Source: Streptomyces cinnamoneus (lineage in GTDB: Bacteria; Actinomycetota; Actinomycetes; Streptomycetales; Streptomycetaceae). Taken from it: a stretch of 64,000 bases of DNA. Shown here in pieces: positions 49,985 through 58,990 of the stretch. How positions within the stretch are numbered: position 1 is the first letter of the stretch; every line of letters starts with the position of its first letter. The position numbers were made by a program, and so were the translations under genes. The notes under the pieces are model-generated. The model worked only from the letters and a program-made list of their open reading frames with translations. It made no database searches and was not told the DNA's origin. The DNA is taken from assembly GCF_002939475.1 (NCBI RefSeq), contig NZ_PKFQ01000001.1, forward strand, positions 1,364,001-1,428,000. The letters are read 5' to 3'.

Positions 49985-50809
49985 TCAGGCCCGGCCGCCG
50001 AAGTGCGGCCGGTCCGGCCGGCCCTCGCCCGGACCCGCCAGGGGCTCCGGCGCCGCCAGCTCGTCCGCGGAGACGGCGAGGCTGTGGGGCGGATGGGTCA
50101 CCCGGTGGGCGTAGGCGGCCAGCGCGCCGCCGATGAGCGGGGCGATGATGAACAGCCACAGCTGTGACAGCGCCGGCCCGCCCGCGAAGAGGGCGGGCCC
50201 CAGGCTCCGGGCCGGGTTGACGGAAGTGCCCGTCAGCGGGACGCCCACGATGTGCACCACGGCCAGTGCCACGCCGATGGCCAGCCCGCCGAAGCCCATG
50301 AGGGCCACCCGGTGGGTGACCGCGAGCACCACGAAGACCAGCAGGAAGGTCATCACGACCTCCGCGAGGAACGCGCCGCCCGTGTTCAGGTGCACGTTCG
50401 AGCGGTCGGCGAAGCCGTTGCTGCCGAAGGCGCCGTGCGTCTTCAGCCCCGGCACCTGCTTGGCGAGCAGGAAGAGGATCGCCGCGCCGACGATGCCGCC
50501 CAGCAGCTGGGCGATCCAGTACTCGATCGCCGTGTGCAGGGTGATGCGCCGCTCCATCAGCATGCCGAGCGTCACCGCCGGGTTGACGTGGCAGCCCGAC
50601 ACTGGGCCCAGGGCGTACGCGAGGGCCAGCAGGGTGAAGCCGAAGGCCAGCGCGATGCCGAGCACGCCGATGTAGTCGGCGGCGAGGACCACGGAGCCCA
50701 CGGCGAAGAACACCAGCAGCAGCGTTCCGAGGAATTCGGACGTGATGGCCCTGGTCGTCACCGGGTCGAGGTGGGCCAGGTCCAGCTTCACGTTCTTCAG
50801 GGCGTCCAT
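49985..50809 (-). CDS. aqpZ: Aquaporin (AqpZ-type MIP channel)
   Basis: The 274-residue channel has six membrane helices and the two NPA half-helices, SGCHVNPAVTLG and TGTSVNPARSLGPALF. The arginine after the second NPA is the selectivity-filter residue. The narrow-filter context favours water over glycerol, but this is inference. The ATG at 50809 follows AGGAGG. An unusual Pro/His-rich C-terminal tail of about 40 residues is present. Confidence 0.92.
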   Translation of the reverse strand: MDALKNVKLDLAHLDPVTTRAITSEFLGTLLLVFFAVGSVVLAADYIGVLGIALAFGFTLLALAYALGPVSGCHVNPAVTLGMLMERRITLHTAIEYWIAQLLGGIVGAAILFLLAKQVPGLKTHGAFGSNGFADRSNVHLNTGGAFLAEVVMTFLLVFVVLAVTHRVALMGFGGLAIGVALAVVHIVGVPLTGTSVNPARSLGPALFAGGPALSQLWLFIIAPLIGGALAAYAHRVTHPPHSLAVSADELAAPEPLAGPGEGRPDRPHFGGRA

Positions 50810-50912
50810 GGCGACCTCCTGAGGATCTCGTGGACCGTCCTTAGGCATTGTCGGACGATCTCTCCCCGGGCGCCTGTCGAGGAGCCCGGCGCGACGCGCG
50901 CGCCGGTCCCTC

Positions 50913-51656
50913 TCAGCGGCTGAAGAGCGCCTCTCCCGGAACGGTCGCCTCCGCCGGCAGCAGGGCGAGGTCCAGGCCCTTGACCAGCCGTGCCCGCAGC
51001 ACCTCGTCGCCGGCCAGGCCCTCCGCGACGCGGCGCACCACGTCGGGCGCCGGGGCGCCGGGGGCCAGGGTGAGGGCCAGGGTGCCGTCGGCCTCGCGGG
51101 ACGGCGTGAGGTGGGCGCGTAGCACCGCGGGCTCGTCCTCCAGCACCGCGCGCAGGGCGCCGGTGACGGCGGGGTCGGCCAGCGGGTCCGCGCTGTCGCG
51201 TCCCTCGGCCAGCGCGAGCAGCGCGGCACCGGTCAGGGGGTAGGTCACCGGGCCGGCCAGGTCGAGGACGATCGTGTCGGCCTTCTCGTGCGCGGCCGCC
51301 TGGAGCGCCTGGTGCAGCGGTACGGCCACGGGCCGGGCGTCCGCGCGCCAGCGGGCGAGCGTCCCGGTGGAGGTGAACGCCGGCAGCGCCCGGCGGCCGT
51401 CGGGCGCCTGGAGCGTCGGCACGGCCATGTCGCTGGTCTTCTCGCGCTTGAGACCGTCCTCCCCGGTCTCCACCTCGCCGAGCACGGCCACCACGGGTAC
51501 GAGCAGCCGCGCGCCCGTCAGCGCGGCGAGGACCCGCCGCTCGGCCTCCGGGTCCGTCCGGTCGGCCCCCCAGGCGGCGAGCGCCTCGGTGAGGGCGGCG
51601 TCGGCGGAGCCGTCGTCGTCGGAGAAGCCGGGGTCGGGGATGTTCTTGAGCGCCAC
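50913..51656 (-). CDS. SseB family protein
   Basis: The 247-residue soluble protein matches SseB-like proteins: an N-terminal half with RLLVPVVAVLGEVET and PTLQAPDGRRALPAFTSTGTLARW and a C-terminal half with DTIVLDLAGP. The family's role is unclear. The GTG at 51656 has no ribosome site; TAGGCT stands six bases upstream. Confidence 0.8.
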   Translation of the reverse strand: MALKNIPDPGFSDDDGSADAALTEALAAWGADRTDPEAERRVLAALTGARLLVPVVAVLGEVETGEDGLKREKTSDMAVPTLQAPDGRRALPAFTSTGTLARWRADARPVAVPLHQALQAAAHEKADTIVLDLAGPVTYPLTGAALLALAEGRDSADPLADPAVTGALRAVLEDEPAVLRAHLTPSREADGTLALTLAPGAPAPDVVRRVAEGLAGDEVLRARLVKGLDLALLPAEATVPGEALFSR

Positions 51657-51974
51657 GGGCCGAGCCTATCCGGCGCGGGCGCCGGGCCGTGGGGCGGGTT
51701 GACCCCCGCGCAGGGGCCCGGCCGGGCGGCGGCGAAGGGCGCGGGGAGCCTGCCCCGCGCCGGCGCCGGCGGGACGCGCGGTGGCGCGGCCGCGGCACGG
51801 TGAGCGCGCCGGGCGGGCCCGCAAGCGTCGGCGTGTGGCGTGTGGCGTGGCCGACGGTGGCATGGCCGTGCGGCGGGGGCGCGGCACGGTGAGCGCCCCG
51901 TACGGCACGAGACGGCCCGGCGTCCGATGCCTCGGAGGCCGCCCGGGTCCCGCGCGGAGCCGGCGGACGGCGCC
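51657..51974. other. 318-bp GC-rich stretch without supported genes
   Basis: It contains a perfect 9-bp hairpin GGCGCGGGG/CCCCGCGCC (51738-51761), which could terminate the protease operon, and a direct repeat: CGCGGCACGGTGAGCGC at 51791 and again at 51880, each followed by (G/C)CCG. A GTGTGGC tandem lies at about 51831-51846. No protein-like frame is convincing. Confidence 0.55.
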
Positions 51975-53183
51975 CTACCGCTGGAGGAAGGCCCGCCGGG
52001 GCGCGCCGGCCGTCTTCTCCCGCCGGCGTCTGCGGTCCAGCACCGCGGCGGCCGCCAGCAGGGCCACGCCCGCGCCGCCCGCCGCGAGGGCCGGGCCGCC
52101 GAGGGGGGCGCCGCCGGTGTGCCGCGGGCCGGGGCGGGGCCCGGCGCCGAAGTAGCGCGGGGCCGGTGCCGTGGCGCCCCGCGCGGCCACGCCGCCCCGC
52201 GTCGCCGCGGTCACGGCCGCCGCCGCGTCCACCAGGCCGGCGCCCAGCTCGTCGCTGCGCCCGCCCGGCGGCGCGTCCTGCGCGGTGCGGGTCAGCAGCT
52301 CGCGGACCTGCGCCGGGGCGAGGCCCGGATCGGCCGCCCTGACCAGGGCGACGACCCCGGAGACGAAGGCGGACGCGGCGCTCGTGCCCCAGCCCTCGTA
52401 GTAGCGGCGGTCGGGGTCGGCGATCACCACGTCGACGCCCGGCGCGCTGACGGTGGCGTACCAGCGGCGGGTGGAGAAGGAGGCGTGGGCGCCGTAGCGG
52501 TCGACGGCGGTCACGGCGATCACGCCGGGATAGGCGGCCGGGTAGGAGACGTGGTCGCCGTGCTCGCCGCCGTTGCCGGCCGAGGCGACCACGACCGCCC
52601 CCTTGCGCAGCGCGTACTGCACGGCGGCGTCCTCGCGCGGCTCGGGGTGGGCGGTGTCGCTGTCGTCGCCGAGGGACAGGTTGATCACGTCGGCGCCGTG
52701 GTCGGCCGCCCAGCGGATGCCGTCGGCGAGGGCGGCGCCCCGCGCGCCGCGGGCCTTGGCCCGGGCCGGGTCGCCGTCCTCGAGGATGACCCGCACCGGC
52801 AGGATCCGGGCGTCCGGGGCGACGCCCATGACGCCGTCCGCGTCGTCCGGGCCGTGTCCGCGCCCGGCGACGATGCCCGCCATCGCGGTGCCGTGTCGCG
52901 CCCACGCCCGGTCGCCCGGGCCCGCGCCGAAGCCGATCAGGTCCTTGCCCGGCAGCACCCGGCCCCGGAGGTCCGGGTGCCCCTCGTCGACCCCGGTGTC
53001 GAGCACCGCGACGGTGACGCCGGCCCCCTTGGTCGTCCCCCACGCCTCGTGGACCCGCACCGAGTCGAGGCCCCACTCCTGCGCGCGTATGGCGTCGGCG
53101 CGCGCGGGCCCGGCCATGAGGACGGCGAGGGCGACGCCGGCGGAGAGGGCGCCCAGGGCCCGCCGGGCGGTGCGCGCCCTCAT
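51975..53183 (-). CDS. Mycosin-like subtilisin-family serine protease
   Basis: The 402-residue S8 protease has a signal peptide, the catalytic triad in VAVLDTGVDEGHPDL (Asp, about 62), ARHGTAMAGIVAG (His, about 99) and GTSAASAFVSGVVAL (Ser, about 266), a Pro/Gly linker and a C-terminal membrane helix followed by RRRRR. This is the layout of mycosins (MycP) of type VII secretion, anchored with the catalytic domain outside. No ESX gene is in the window. The ATG at 53183 overlaps the stop of the upstream membrane protein gene (ATGA), so the two are coupled. Confidence 0.9.
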   Translation of the reverse strand: MRARTARRALGALSAGVALAVLMAGPARADAIRAQEWGLDSVRVHEAWGTTKGAGVTVAVLDTGVDEGHPDLRGRVLPGKDLIGFGAGPGDRAWARHGTAMAGIVAGRGHGPDDADGVMGVAPDARILPVRVILEDGDPARAKARGARGAALADGIRWAADHGADVINLSLGDDSDTAHPEPREDAAVQYALRKGAVVVASAGNGGEHGDHVSYPAAYPGVIAVTAVDRYGAHASFSTRRWYATVSAPGVDVVIADPDRRYYEGWGTSAASAFVSGVVALVRAADPGLAPAQVRELLTRTAQDAPPGGRSDELGAGLVDAAAAVTAATRGGVAARGATAPAPRYFGAGPRPGPRHTGGAPLGGPALAAGGAGVALLAAAAVLDRRRRREKTAGAPRRAFLQR

Positions 53184-54049
53184 CCTTCGTCCTCGCGCGC
53201 CGTCCGGTGGGTGGCGTCGCGGTATCCGCGTGCCACGCGCTCGGCGAGGGCGGTGGCGTCGTGGCCGAGGCCGGCCTGGGCCGCGGTCGTGGCGGCGCCG
53301 GGGGCCGTCGCGCGCACGGCCGGCTGGGGCGGGACGCCGGCGCGACCGTCCGCGAAGCCGGTGACGGAGTAGACGACGGCGGGGGTGTCGGTGAGCACGT
53401 CGATGCGCCAGCTGGCGCGCTGGGCGTCGCCGAAGCGGGCGGCGGCGGTACCGCGCGGGGCGTACGGGCGGGGCATCAGGTCCGTTCGCTCGTCGAGGTT
53501 CTCGTCGGCGAAGCGCTTGCGCAGGGCGCGCATGCCGGACGGGTCCGCGTCGGTGACGAGCAGTCCGACGGTGGTCACACTCGTCGAGGTGGCGTCGGTG
53601 TAGGTGGCGCGCAGCAGGCGCTTGCAGCCGACGGGGGCCAGGGCCTTGGCCAGCAGCGGGTCGAAGGCGCCGGTGCAGCCCTCGGCCGGGGCGACGCCCG
53701 TGCGCGTCCAGTCCCGGTCGGCGCCGCCGGGCCCGGCCGCGCCGCCGTGCACCGCCACGGGGAACAGCTCGTCGACGGGCAGGGTCTGCCAGAGGGTGGC
53801 CCCGCGCTCGTACGCCGCCTGCGCCGTGGTCCGGTCGTGCGGCCCGCCGGTGACCCAACTCCCGGCGGCCGCCCCGGCTATGAGGCCGACGCCCAGAATC
53901 GTGCAGACCGCGGCCGCGACGTTCCGGCCCGGCGCGGCGGGGACGCCGGAGACCGCCGGGGGGCCGGAGACCGCCGGAGGCGACGACGGCATCGGGGGGA
54001 CGTGGACGGGGGCGGGGCGCCGCGGCACGGCATCCGCTTCGGTGCTCAC
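53180..54049 (-). CDS. Single-pass membrane protein coupled to the mycosin-like protease
   Basis: The 289-residue protein has a Pro/Ala-rich cytoplasmic N-terminus, one membrane helix (VAAAVCTILGVGLIAGAAAG, about residues 44-63) and an extracytoplasmic domain with two or more cysteines (EGCTGAFDP, VGCKRLL). No family is recognised. The GTG at 54049 follows GGAGCGCAGG. It may be a partner, substrate or regulator of the protease encoded after it. Confidence 0.8.
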   Translation of the reverse strand: MSTEADAVPRRPAPVHVPPMPSSPPAVSGPPAVSGVPAAPGRNVAAAVCTILGVGLIAGAAAGSWVTGGPHDRTTAQAAYERGATLWQTLPVDELFPVAVHGGAAGPGGADRDWTRTGVAPAEGCTGAFDPLLAKALAPVGCKRLLRATYTDATSTSVTTVGLLVTDADPSGMRALRKRFADENLDERTDLMPRPYAPRGTAAARFGDAQRASWRIDVLTDTPAVVYSVTGFADGRAGVPPQPAVRATAPGAATTAAQAGLGHDATALAERVARGYRDATHRTAREDEG

Positions 54050-54236
54050 CCTGCGCTCCCCTCGCGAACCGGCCCGCGGTGCCGCCGTATCGCGCTATAC
54101 CGCCGTATTCGGACATCCCACCCGCGGCCCTGGGGGCGGGCGTGCGGCGCCACTTTACGGTGCGCACGAGGGCGGGTGCCATTCGCCCGCGTCCCACCTC
54201 TACCCAGCGCGATTCCGCTCTGGCAGGCTGCCCGCC

Positions 54237-55424
54237 ATGTCGTCCGACCGAGTGCGTTACGACCGGGCCACCGCTCATCTGGACGCCCCGCTGGCGGTGG
54301 TCGACCTGGCGGCGTTCGACGCCAACGCCGCCGACCTGGTGCGGCGGGCCAGGGGCAAGCCGGTGCGGGTGGCCACCAAGTCCGTGCGCTGCCGGGCCCT
54401 GTTGGACCGGGTGCTGGCGCGCGACGGCTTCGCGGGCGTGATGAGCCACACCCTCGCCGAGTCGCTGTGGCTGGCGCGCTCGGGCCTGGAGGACGTGCTG
54501 CTGGCCTATCCCTCAGCCGACCGCGCCGCGTTCGCGGAGCTGACGTCGGACGCCAAGCTGGCGCGCGCGGTGACGGTGACGGTGGACGACCCGGCGCAGC
54601 TGGCGCTGGTGGACGCGGCGCGGGCCGGCCGCGAAGAGGTACGGGTGTGCCTGGAGTTGGACACCTCGCTGCGGCTGCTCGGCGGCAGGTTACGGATCGG
54701 GGCATTACGCTCACCGCTGGGCGAACCGGAGCAACTGGCCGAGCTGGCCCGGGCCGTCGACCGCCGCCCCGGCTTCCGGCTGGTGGGCCTGATGGCGTAC
54801 GAGGCGCACGTGGCCGGCGTGGGCGACGCCCCCGCCGGCCGGCCGCTGCGCGCCCGGGGGATCCGGCTGATGCAGTCGGCCGCCCGGCGGCAGCTGGCCG
54901 CCCGGCGCGCGGAGGCCGTCCGGGCGGTCCGGGCGGTGGCGGAGCTGGAGTTCGTCAACGGCGGCGGTACGGGCAGCGTCCAGCACACCGCGGCCGAGGC
55001 GGCGGTGACGGAGGTGGCGGCCGGCTCGGGCCTGTACGCGCCCCGGCTCTTCGACGACTACGCCTCGTTCGCCGCCCGCCCGGCCGCTCTCTTCGCCCTG
55101 CCCGTGGTGCGCCGCCCGGGGGTGGGTGTGGTGACCGTCCTCGGCGGGGGCTACCCGGCCTCGGGCGTGCCCGGGCCGGACCGGCTGCCGGTGCCCCACC
55201 TTCCGGCGGGGCTGCGGCACGCCCCGCGGGAGGGGGCCGGGGAGGTGCAGACGCCGCTGCTGGGCACGCCCGCGGACGACCTGCTGATCGGCGACCGGGT
55301 GTGGTTCCGGCACGCGAAGGCGGGCGAGCTGTGCGAGCGCTTCGCCGCGCTGCACCTGATCGACGGGGAGCGGGTGGTGGACACCGTCCCCACCTACCGG
55401 GGCGAGGGCCACGCGTTCCTGTGA
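54237..55424 (+). CDS. PLP-dependent amino-acid deaminase/aldolase (alanine racemase N-domain, D-serine dehydratase-like)
   Basis: The 395-residue enzyme has an alanine racemase-type TIM barrel with the PLP lysine in VRVATKSVRCRALL (about residue 45) and a C-terminal D-serine dehydratase/D-threonine aldolase-like domain, where WFRHAKAGELC supplies a His and a Cys that could bind metal. Likely substrates are D-hydroxy amino acids. The ATG at 54237 has no strong ribosome site. It is divergent from the mycosin pair. Confidence 0.82.
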   Translation: MSSDRVRYDRATAHLDAPLAVVDLAAFDANAADLVRRARGKPVRVATKSVRCRALLDRVLARDGFAGVMSHTLAESLWLARSGLEDVLLAYPSADRAAFAELTSDAKLARAVTVTVDDPAQLALVDAARAGREEVRVCLELDTSLRLLGGRLRIGALRSPLGEPEQLAELARAVDRRPGFRLVGLMAYEAHVAGVGDAPAGRPLRARGIRLMQSAARRQLAARRAEAVRAVRAVAELEFVNGGGTGSVQHTAAEAAVTEVAAGSGLYAPRLFDDYASFAARPAALFALPVVRRPGVGVVTVLGGGYPASGVPGPDRLPVPHLPAGLRHAPREGAGEVQTPLLGTPADDLLIGDRVWFRHAKAGELCERFAALHLIDGERVVDTVPTYRGEGHAFL

Positions 55425-55461
55425 CCCCCGGCCCCGCGCCCGCTCAGGGCCGGACGTCCCG

Positions 55462-56742
55462 TCAGAAGGCCCGGTCCACCTGGTCGGCGATGACGGAACC
55501 GTCGGCGCGCTTCACCGGCACCTTCGAGCCGTCGGCGGCCGTCGCGCCGGTCGTCGAGCACGGGTACGTCCCCGACTTGCGCGGCATCGGCTCGATGAAC
55601 ATCGGGTTGGCCACCCAGCGGCCGTCCGCGTCGTCGTAGGCGCGGCACATCAGCTCGGCCTTGTTGCGGTTGACGGCGACGTGGGCGCCGGTCGCGTCGT
55701 TCACGAACGTCACGTCGGTGTCGGCGTCGCCCGCGCCGAGGGCGATGCGGTGGGAGAAGTCCTGCTGCTGCCAGGCCTTCGCGCCCTTGATCTTGAAGAT
55801 CTCCTGGTTGATCACGCAACGCTTGCCGTCCATGTACGGGATGGCCTCGCCGGCCCCGTCCGCGACGTCGCCGCAGCCCTTGACGCCCGTGGTGAGGCGG
55901 CCGTGCTCGACGATGCTGCGGATGCCGACGGTGTGCTTGCGGTCCAGGCCGACACCGCTGGACCACGCCTCGGCGATGGGCTCGGAGGAGGCCGAGATGA
56001 TGTAGACGTCGAAGCCGGCCGCCTTGAGGGTGCGGATCAGGTCCTTCTGCTGGTCGTAGTAGCGGACGTAGCCGGCGATCGTGTGGGTGCCGACGGTCTG
56101 CTTCGCCCCGACCGGGGCGGCCAGCTGCTCGGCCCGGGCCCGCTTGGCGAAGGAGGTGAGGGCGGCGGGGGTGTGACCGGCGAAGAGCTGGGGGATCCAC
56201 GCGTAGGCGGGGACCGTGCGCCGGTGGTTCCAGTCGCCGGCGAAGGCCGCCTCGCCGCTCATGGTCTGCGACTTCTCGCGGATCTCGAAGATCTCGTCGG
56301 TGCAGGCGGTGTTCTTCGAGGTGGGCAGGGGGTGGCCGACGGGCACCGAGGTGCCGCACGCCTTGGTGAGCGCGCGGTCGGCGGCCGGGGTGAGCCACTT
56401 GCTGGTGTCGCTCCAGTGCTTGGGCCGCAGGATCTTGTCGTGCTTGAGGGACCAGGCGAGGGTCGCGTCGGTGATGTCGTTCTTGACGACCGTGTTGTCC
56501 CAGTCGAAGGCGGCGACGGGACGGGCGCCGCCCCGCTTGCCGGAGCAGGTGCCCCGCTCGTCGATCATCTTCTGCAGCTTGGCGCGGTTGTCGCCGAACC
56601 ACGGGGTGTTCTTGTCGAGCTGCGGGCAGTTCGGACGGGCCGTCAGGGCGGCGGAGGCCGGGGTCGCGGCGGTGGCGGGGACCGAGGCGGCGAGGGCCGC
56701 GACGGCAGCGAGGCCGGCGACGATGGCGGACTTGGTGCGCAT
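55462..56742 (-). CDS. Secreted HAD-family phosphatase
   Basis: The 426-residue protein has a Sec signal peptide (AIVAGLAAVAALAASVPATA, residues about 6-25) and HAD motif I AAFDWDNTVVKND (nucleophile Asp and second Asp), motif II IISASSEP and motif III/IV near GDADTDVTFVND. Size and signal peptide suggest an extracellular phosphomonoesterase for phosphate scavenging or a phosphorylated cell-wall or lipid substrate. The ATG at 56742 follows AAAGAGAG. Confidence 0.88.
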   Translation of the reverse strand: MRTKSAIVAGLAAVAALAASVPATAATPASAALTARPNCPQLDKNTPWFGDNRAKLQKMIDERGTCSGKRGGARPVAAFDWDNTVVKNDITDATLAWSLKHDKILRPKHWSDTSKWLTPAADRALTKACGTSVPVGHPLPTSKNTACTDEIFEIREKSQTMSGEAAFAGDWNHRRTVPAYAWIPQLFAGHTPAALTSFAKRARAEQLAAPVGAKQTVGTHTIAGYVRYYDQQKDLIRTLKAAGFDVYIISASSEPIAEAWSSGVGLDRKHTVGIRSIVEHGRLTTGVKGCGDVADGAGEAIPYMDGKRCVINQEIFKIKGAKAWQQQDFSHRIALGAGDADTDVTFVNDATGAHVAVNRNKAELMCRAYDDADGRWVANPMFIEPMPRKSGTYPCSTTGATAADGSKVPVKRADGSVIADQVDRAF

Positions 56743-56775
56743 GAGCTCTCTTTGGTGCGGGGACGGCTGGAGGCG

Positions 56776-56816
56776 CGCCGGGACCGGACCGCGCATACCG
56801 GCCCCCGGTCCCGGCG
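56776..56816 (-). terminator. 12-bp hairpin after the glnA4-ALDH-SDR operon
   Basis: CGCCGGGACCGG (56776-56787) pairs exactly with 56805-56816 over a 17-base loop, just past the SDR stop. Confidence 0.7.
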
Positions 56817-56830
56817 TCTGATCATGGACC

Positions 56831-57616
56831 CTACAGCGGGGTCACGTAGGCGCCCGCGATGCCTCCGTCGACGAGGAACTCGGCGGCGTTGACGAAGGAC
56901 GAGTCGTCGCTGGCGAGGAAGGCGACCGCGGCGGCGATCTCCTCCGGTTCGGCGAAGCGCCCCACGGGGACGTGCACCAGCCGGCGCGCGGCCCGCTCGG
57001 GGTCCTTGGCGAACAGCTCCTTGAGCAGGGGGGTGTTCACGGGCCCCGGGCAGAGGGCGTTGACGCGGATGCCCTCGCGGGCGAACTGCACGCCCAGCTC
57101 GCGGGACATGGCCAGCACGCCGCCCTTGGAGGCGGTGTAGCTGATCTGTGAGGTGGCGGCGCCCATCACGGCGACGAAGGACGCGGTGTTGATGATGGAG
57201 CCCTTGCCCTGCCGCTGCATGTAGGGCAGTGCCGCCTTGCAGCACAGGTAGACGGAGGTGAGGTTGACCTCCTGGACGCGCTTCCAGGCGTCGAGCCCGG
57301 TGGTGAGGATGGAGTCGTCGTCGGGCGGCGAGATGCCGGCGTTGTTGAAGGCGACGTCGACGGAGCCGTAGGTGTCGTAGGCGGTCTTGAAGAGCGCCTC
57401 GACCTGCTCGGCGTCGGTGACGTCGACCTGGACGAAGAGCCCGCCGACCTCGTCGGCCGCGGCCTTGCCGGCGCTCTCGTCGATGTCGGCGCACACGACG
57501 TGGGCGCCCTCGGAGGCCAGGCGCCGTGCGGTGGCCAGGCCGATGCCGCTGCCGGCTCCGGTGATGACGGCCGTGCGTCCGACGAGACGGCGGCAGACGG
57601 GGGTCTGGTCGGTCAC
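56831..57616 (-). CDS. Short-chain dehydrogenase in the ethanolamine-type gene set
   Basis: The 261-residue SDR has the NAD motif TGAGSGIG (about residues 19-26), NNAG, and the catalytic Ser-Tyr-Lys (TASFV, then YTASKGG). Its GTG overlaps the ALDH stop (GTGA), so it is part of the glnA4 operon. It could oxidise the alcohol of gamma-glutamylethanolamide to the aldehyde for the next enzyme. This assignment is inferred from position. Confidence 0.9.
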   Translation of the reverse strand: MTDQTPVCRRLVGRTAVITGAGSGIGLATARRLASEGAHVVCADIDESAGKAAADEVGGLFVQVDVTDAEQVEALFKTAYDTYGSVDVAFNNAGISPPDDDSILTTGLDAWKRVQEVNLTSVYLCCKAALPYMQRQGKGSIINTASFVAVMGAATSQISYTASKGGVLAMSRELGVQFAREGIRVNALCPGPVNTPLLKELFAKDPERAARRLVHVPVGRFAEPEEIAAAVAFLASDDSSFVNAAEFLVDGGIAGAYVTPL

Positions 57617-58980
57617 TTGGTCTCCTCCAGGGGGTCGATGGCGATGAACACGTTCTTGGTCTCGGCGAAGGCGGCCAGCGCGCCCGGGCCCAGTTCCCGG
57701 CCGAGGCCGGACTGCTTGAAGCCGCCGAAGGGCGTCCAGTAGCGGACGCTGCTGTGGGAGTTGACGGAGAGGTTGCCGGCGGCGACGGCCCGGGAGAGGC
57801 GCAGGGCGCGGGAGACGTCCCGGGTCCAGATCGAGCCGGACAGCCCGTAGTCGGTGGCGTTGGCGAGGCGGACGGCCTCGGCCTCGTCCTCGAAGGGGAT
57901 GACCACGGCGACCGGCCCGAAGACCTCCTCGGTGGCGACGCGGTCGTCCGGGGCGGCTTCGAGGACGGTGGCGGGGTACCAGAAGCCCTTGCCGGCCGGC
58001 GCCTCGCCTCGGATGGCGGCCGGTGCGTCCTCGGGCACGTACCCGCGCACGCGCTCCCGCTGCGCGGCGGAGATCAGCGGCCCCATCTGCGTGGCGGGGT
58101 CGGCCGGGTCGCCCGTGACGAAGGACTTCACGGCCGGCTCCAGCAGCTCCATGAACCGGTCGTAGACCCGGCGCTGGACGAGGATGCGGCTGCGGGCGCA
58201 GCAGTCCTGTCCGGTGTTGTCGAGGAAGGCGCCGGGAGCGGCGGCGGCCGCCCGCTCGACGTCGGCGTCCGCGAAGACGATGTTGGGGCTCTTGCCGCCG
58301 AGTTCGAGGGTCACGCGCTTCACGCCCGCCGCGCACTTGGCCATGATCTGCTTGCCGACAGCGGTGGATCCGGTGAAGACGACCTTGGCGACGCCCGGGT
58401 GTTCGACGAGGGCGGCGCCGGCGACCGGGCCCCGGCCCGGCAGGACCTGGAAGAGCCCCTCGGGCAGCTGGGCCTCCAGGGCCAGCTCCGCGAGCCGCAG
58501 GGCGGTCAGCGGGGTGGTCTCGGCCGGTTTGAGCAGGACGGCGTTGCCGGCGGCGAGGGCCGGGGCCAGGCCCCAGGCCGCGATCGGCATGGGGAAGTTC
58601 CACGGGGCGATGACGGCGACGACGCCGAGCGGCTCGTGGAAGGTGACGTCCAGCCCGCCGGCCACGGGGATCTGGGCGCCGGTCAGGCGCTCGGCTCCCC
58701 CGGCGGCGTAGTCGAGCAGGTCGCGGACGTTGCCGGCCTCCCAGCGGGCGTTGCCGATGGGGTGGCCCGCCTCGCGGACCTCCAGAAGGGCGAGTTCCTC
58801 CAGGTGGGCGTCGACGGCCGCGGCGAAGCGCCGCAGCGCGCGGGCGCGGTCGCCGGGGGCCAGGGCCGCCCAGGCCGGCTGGGCCGCGGCCGCCCGCCGG
58901 ACGGCCGCGTCCACGTCCCGCGCGGTGGAGTCGGGGACGGTGGCGACGACTTCTTCGGTCGCCGGGTTGAGGATGTCCAA
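57613..58980 (-). CDS. Aldehyde dehydrogenase in the ethanolamine-type gene set
   Basis: The 455-residue ALDH has the NAD-binding FTGSTAVGKQIM, the general base in LELGGKSPN and the catalytic cysteine in NTGQDCCARSRI (about residue 261). It begins with TTG at 58980, eight bases after GAGGACC and ten bases past the glnA4 stop. It would oxidise the gamma-glutamyl aldehyde to gamma-glutamylglycine. Family specificity cannot be read from sequence. Confidence 0.92.
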   Translation of the reverse strand: MDILNPATEEVVATVPDSTARDVDAAVRRAAAAQPAWAALAPGDRARALRRFAAAVDAHLEELALLEVREAGHPIGNARWEAGNVRDLLDYAAGGAERLTGAQIPVAGGLDVTFHEPLGVVAVIAPWNFPMPIAAWGLAPALAAGNAVLLKPAETTPLTALRLAELALEAQLPEGLFQVLPGRGPVAGAALVEHPGVAKVVFTGSTAVGKQIMAKCAAGVKRVTLELGGKSPNIVFADADVERAAAAAPGAFLDNTGQDCCARSRILVQRRVYDRFMELLEPAVKSFVTGDPADPATQMGPLISAAQRERVRGYVPEDAPAAIRGEAPAGKGFWYPATVLEAAPDDRVATEEVFGPVAVVIPFEDEAEAVRLANATDYGLSGSIWTRDVSRALRLSRAVAAGNLSVNSHSSVRYWTPFGGFKQSGLGRELGPGALAAFAETKNVFIAIDPLEETK

Positions 58981-58990
58981 GGTGCGGTCC

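Noticed and set aside
51975..54049. Type VII secretion locus
   Set aside because: No EccC, EccB/D/E or WXG100 gene is present; only the mycosin-like protease resembles the system.
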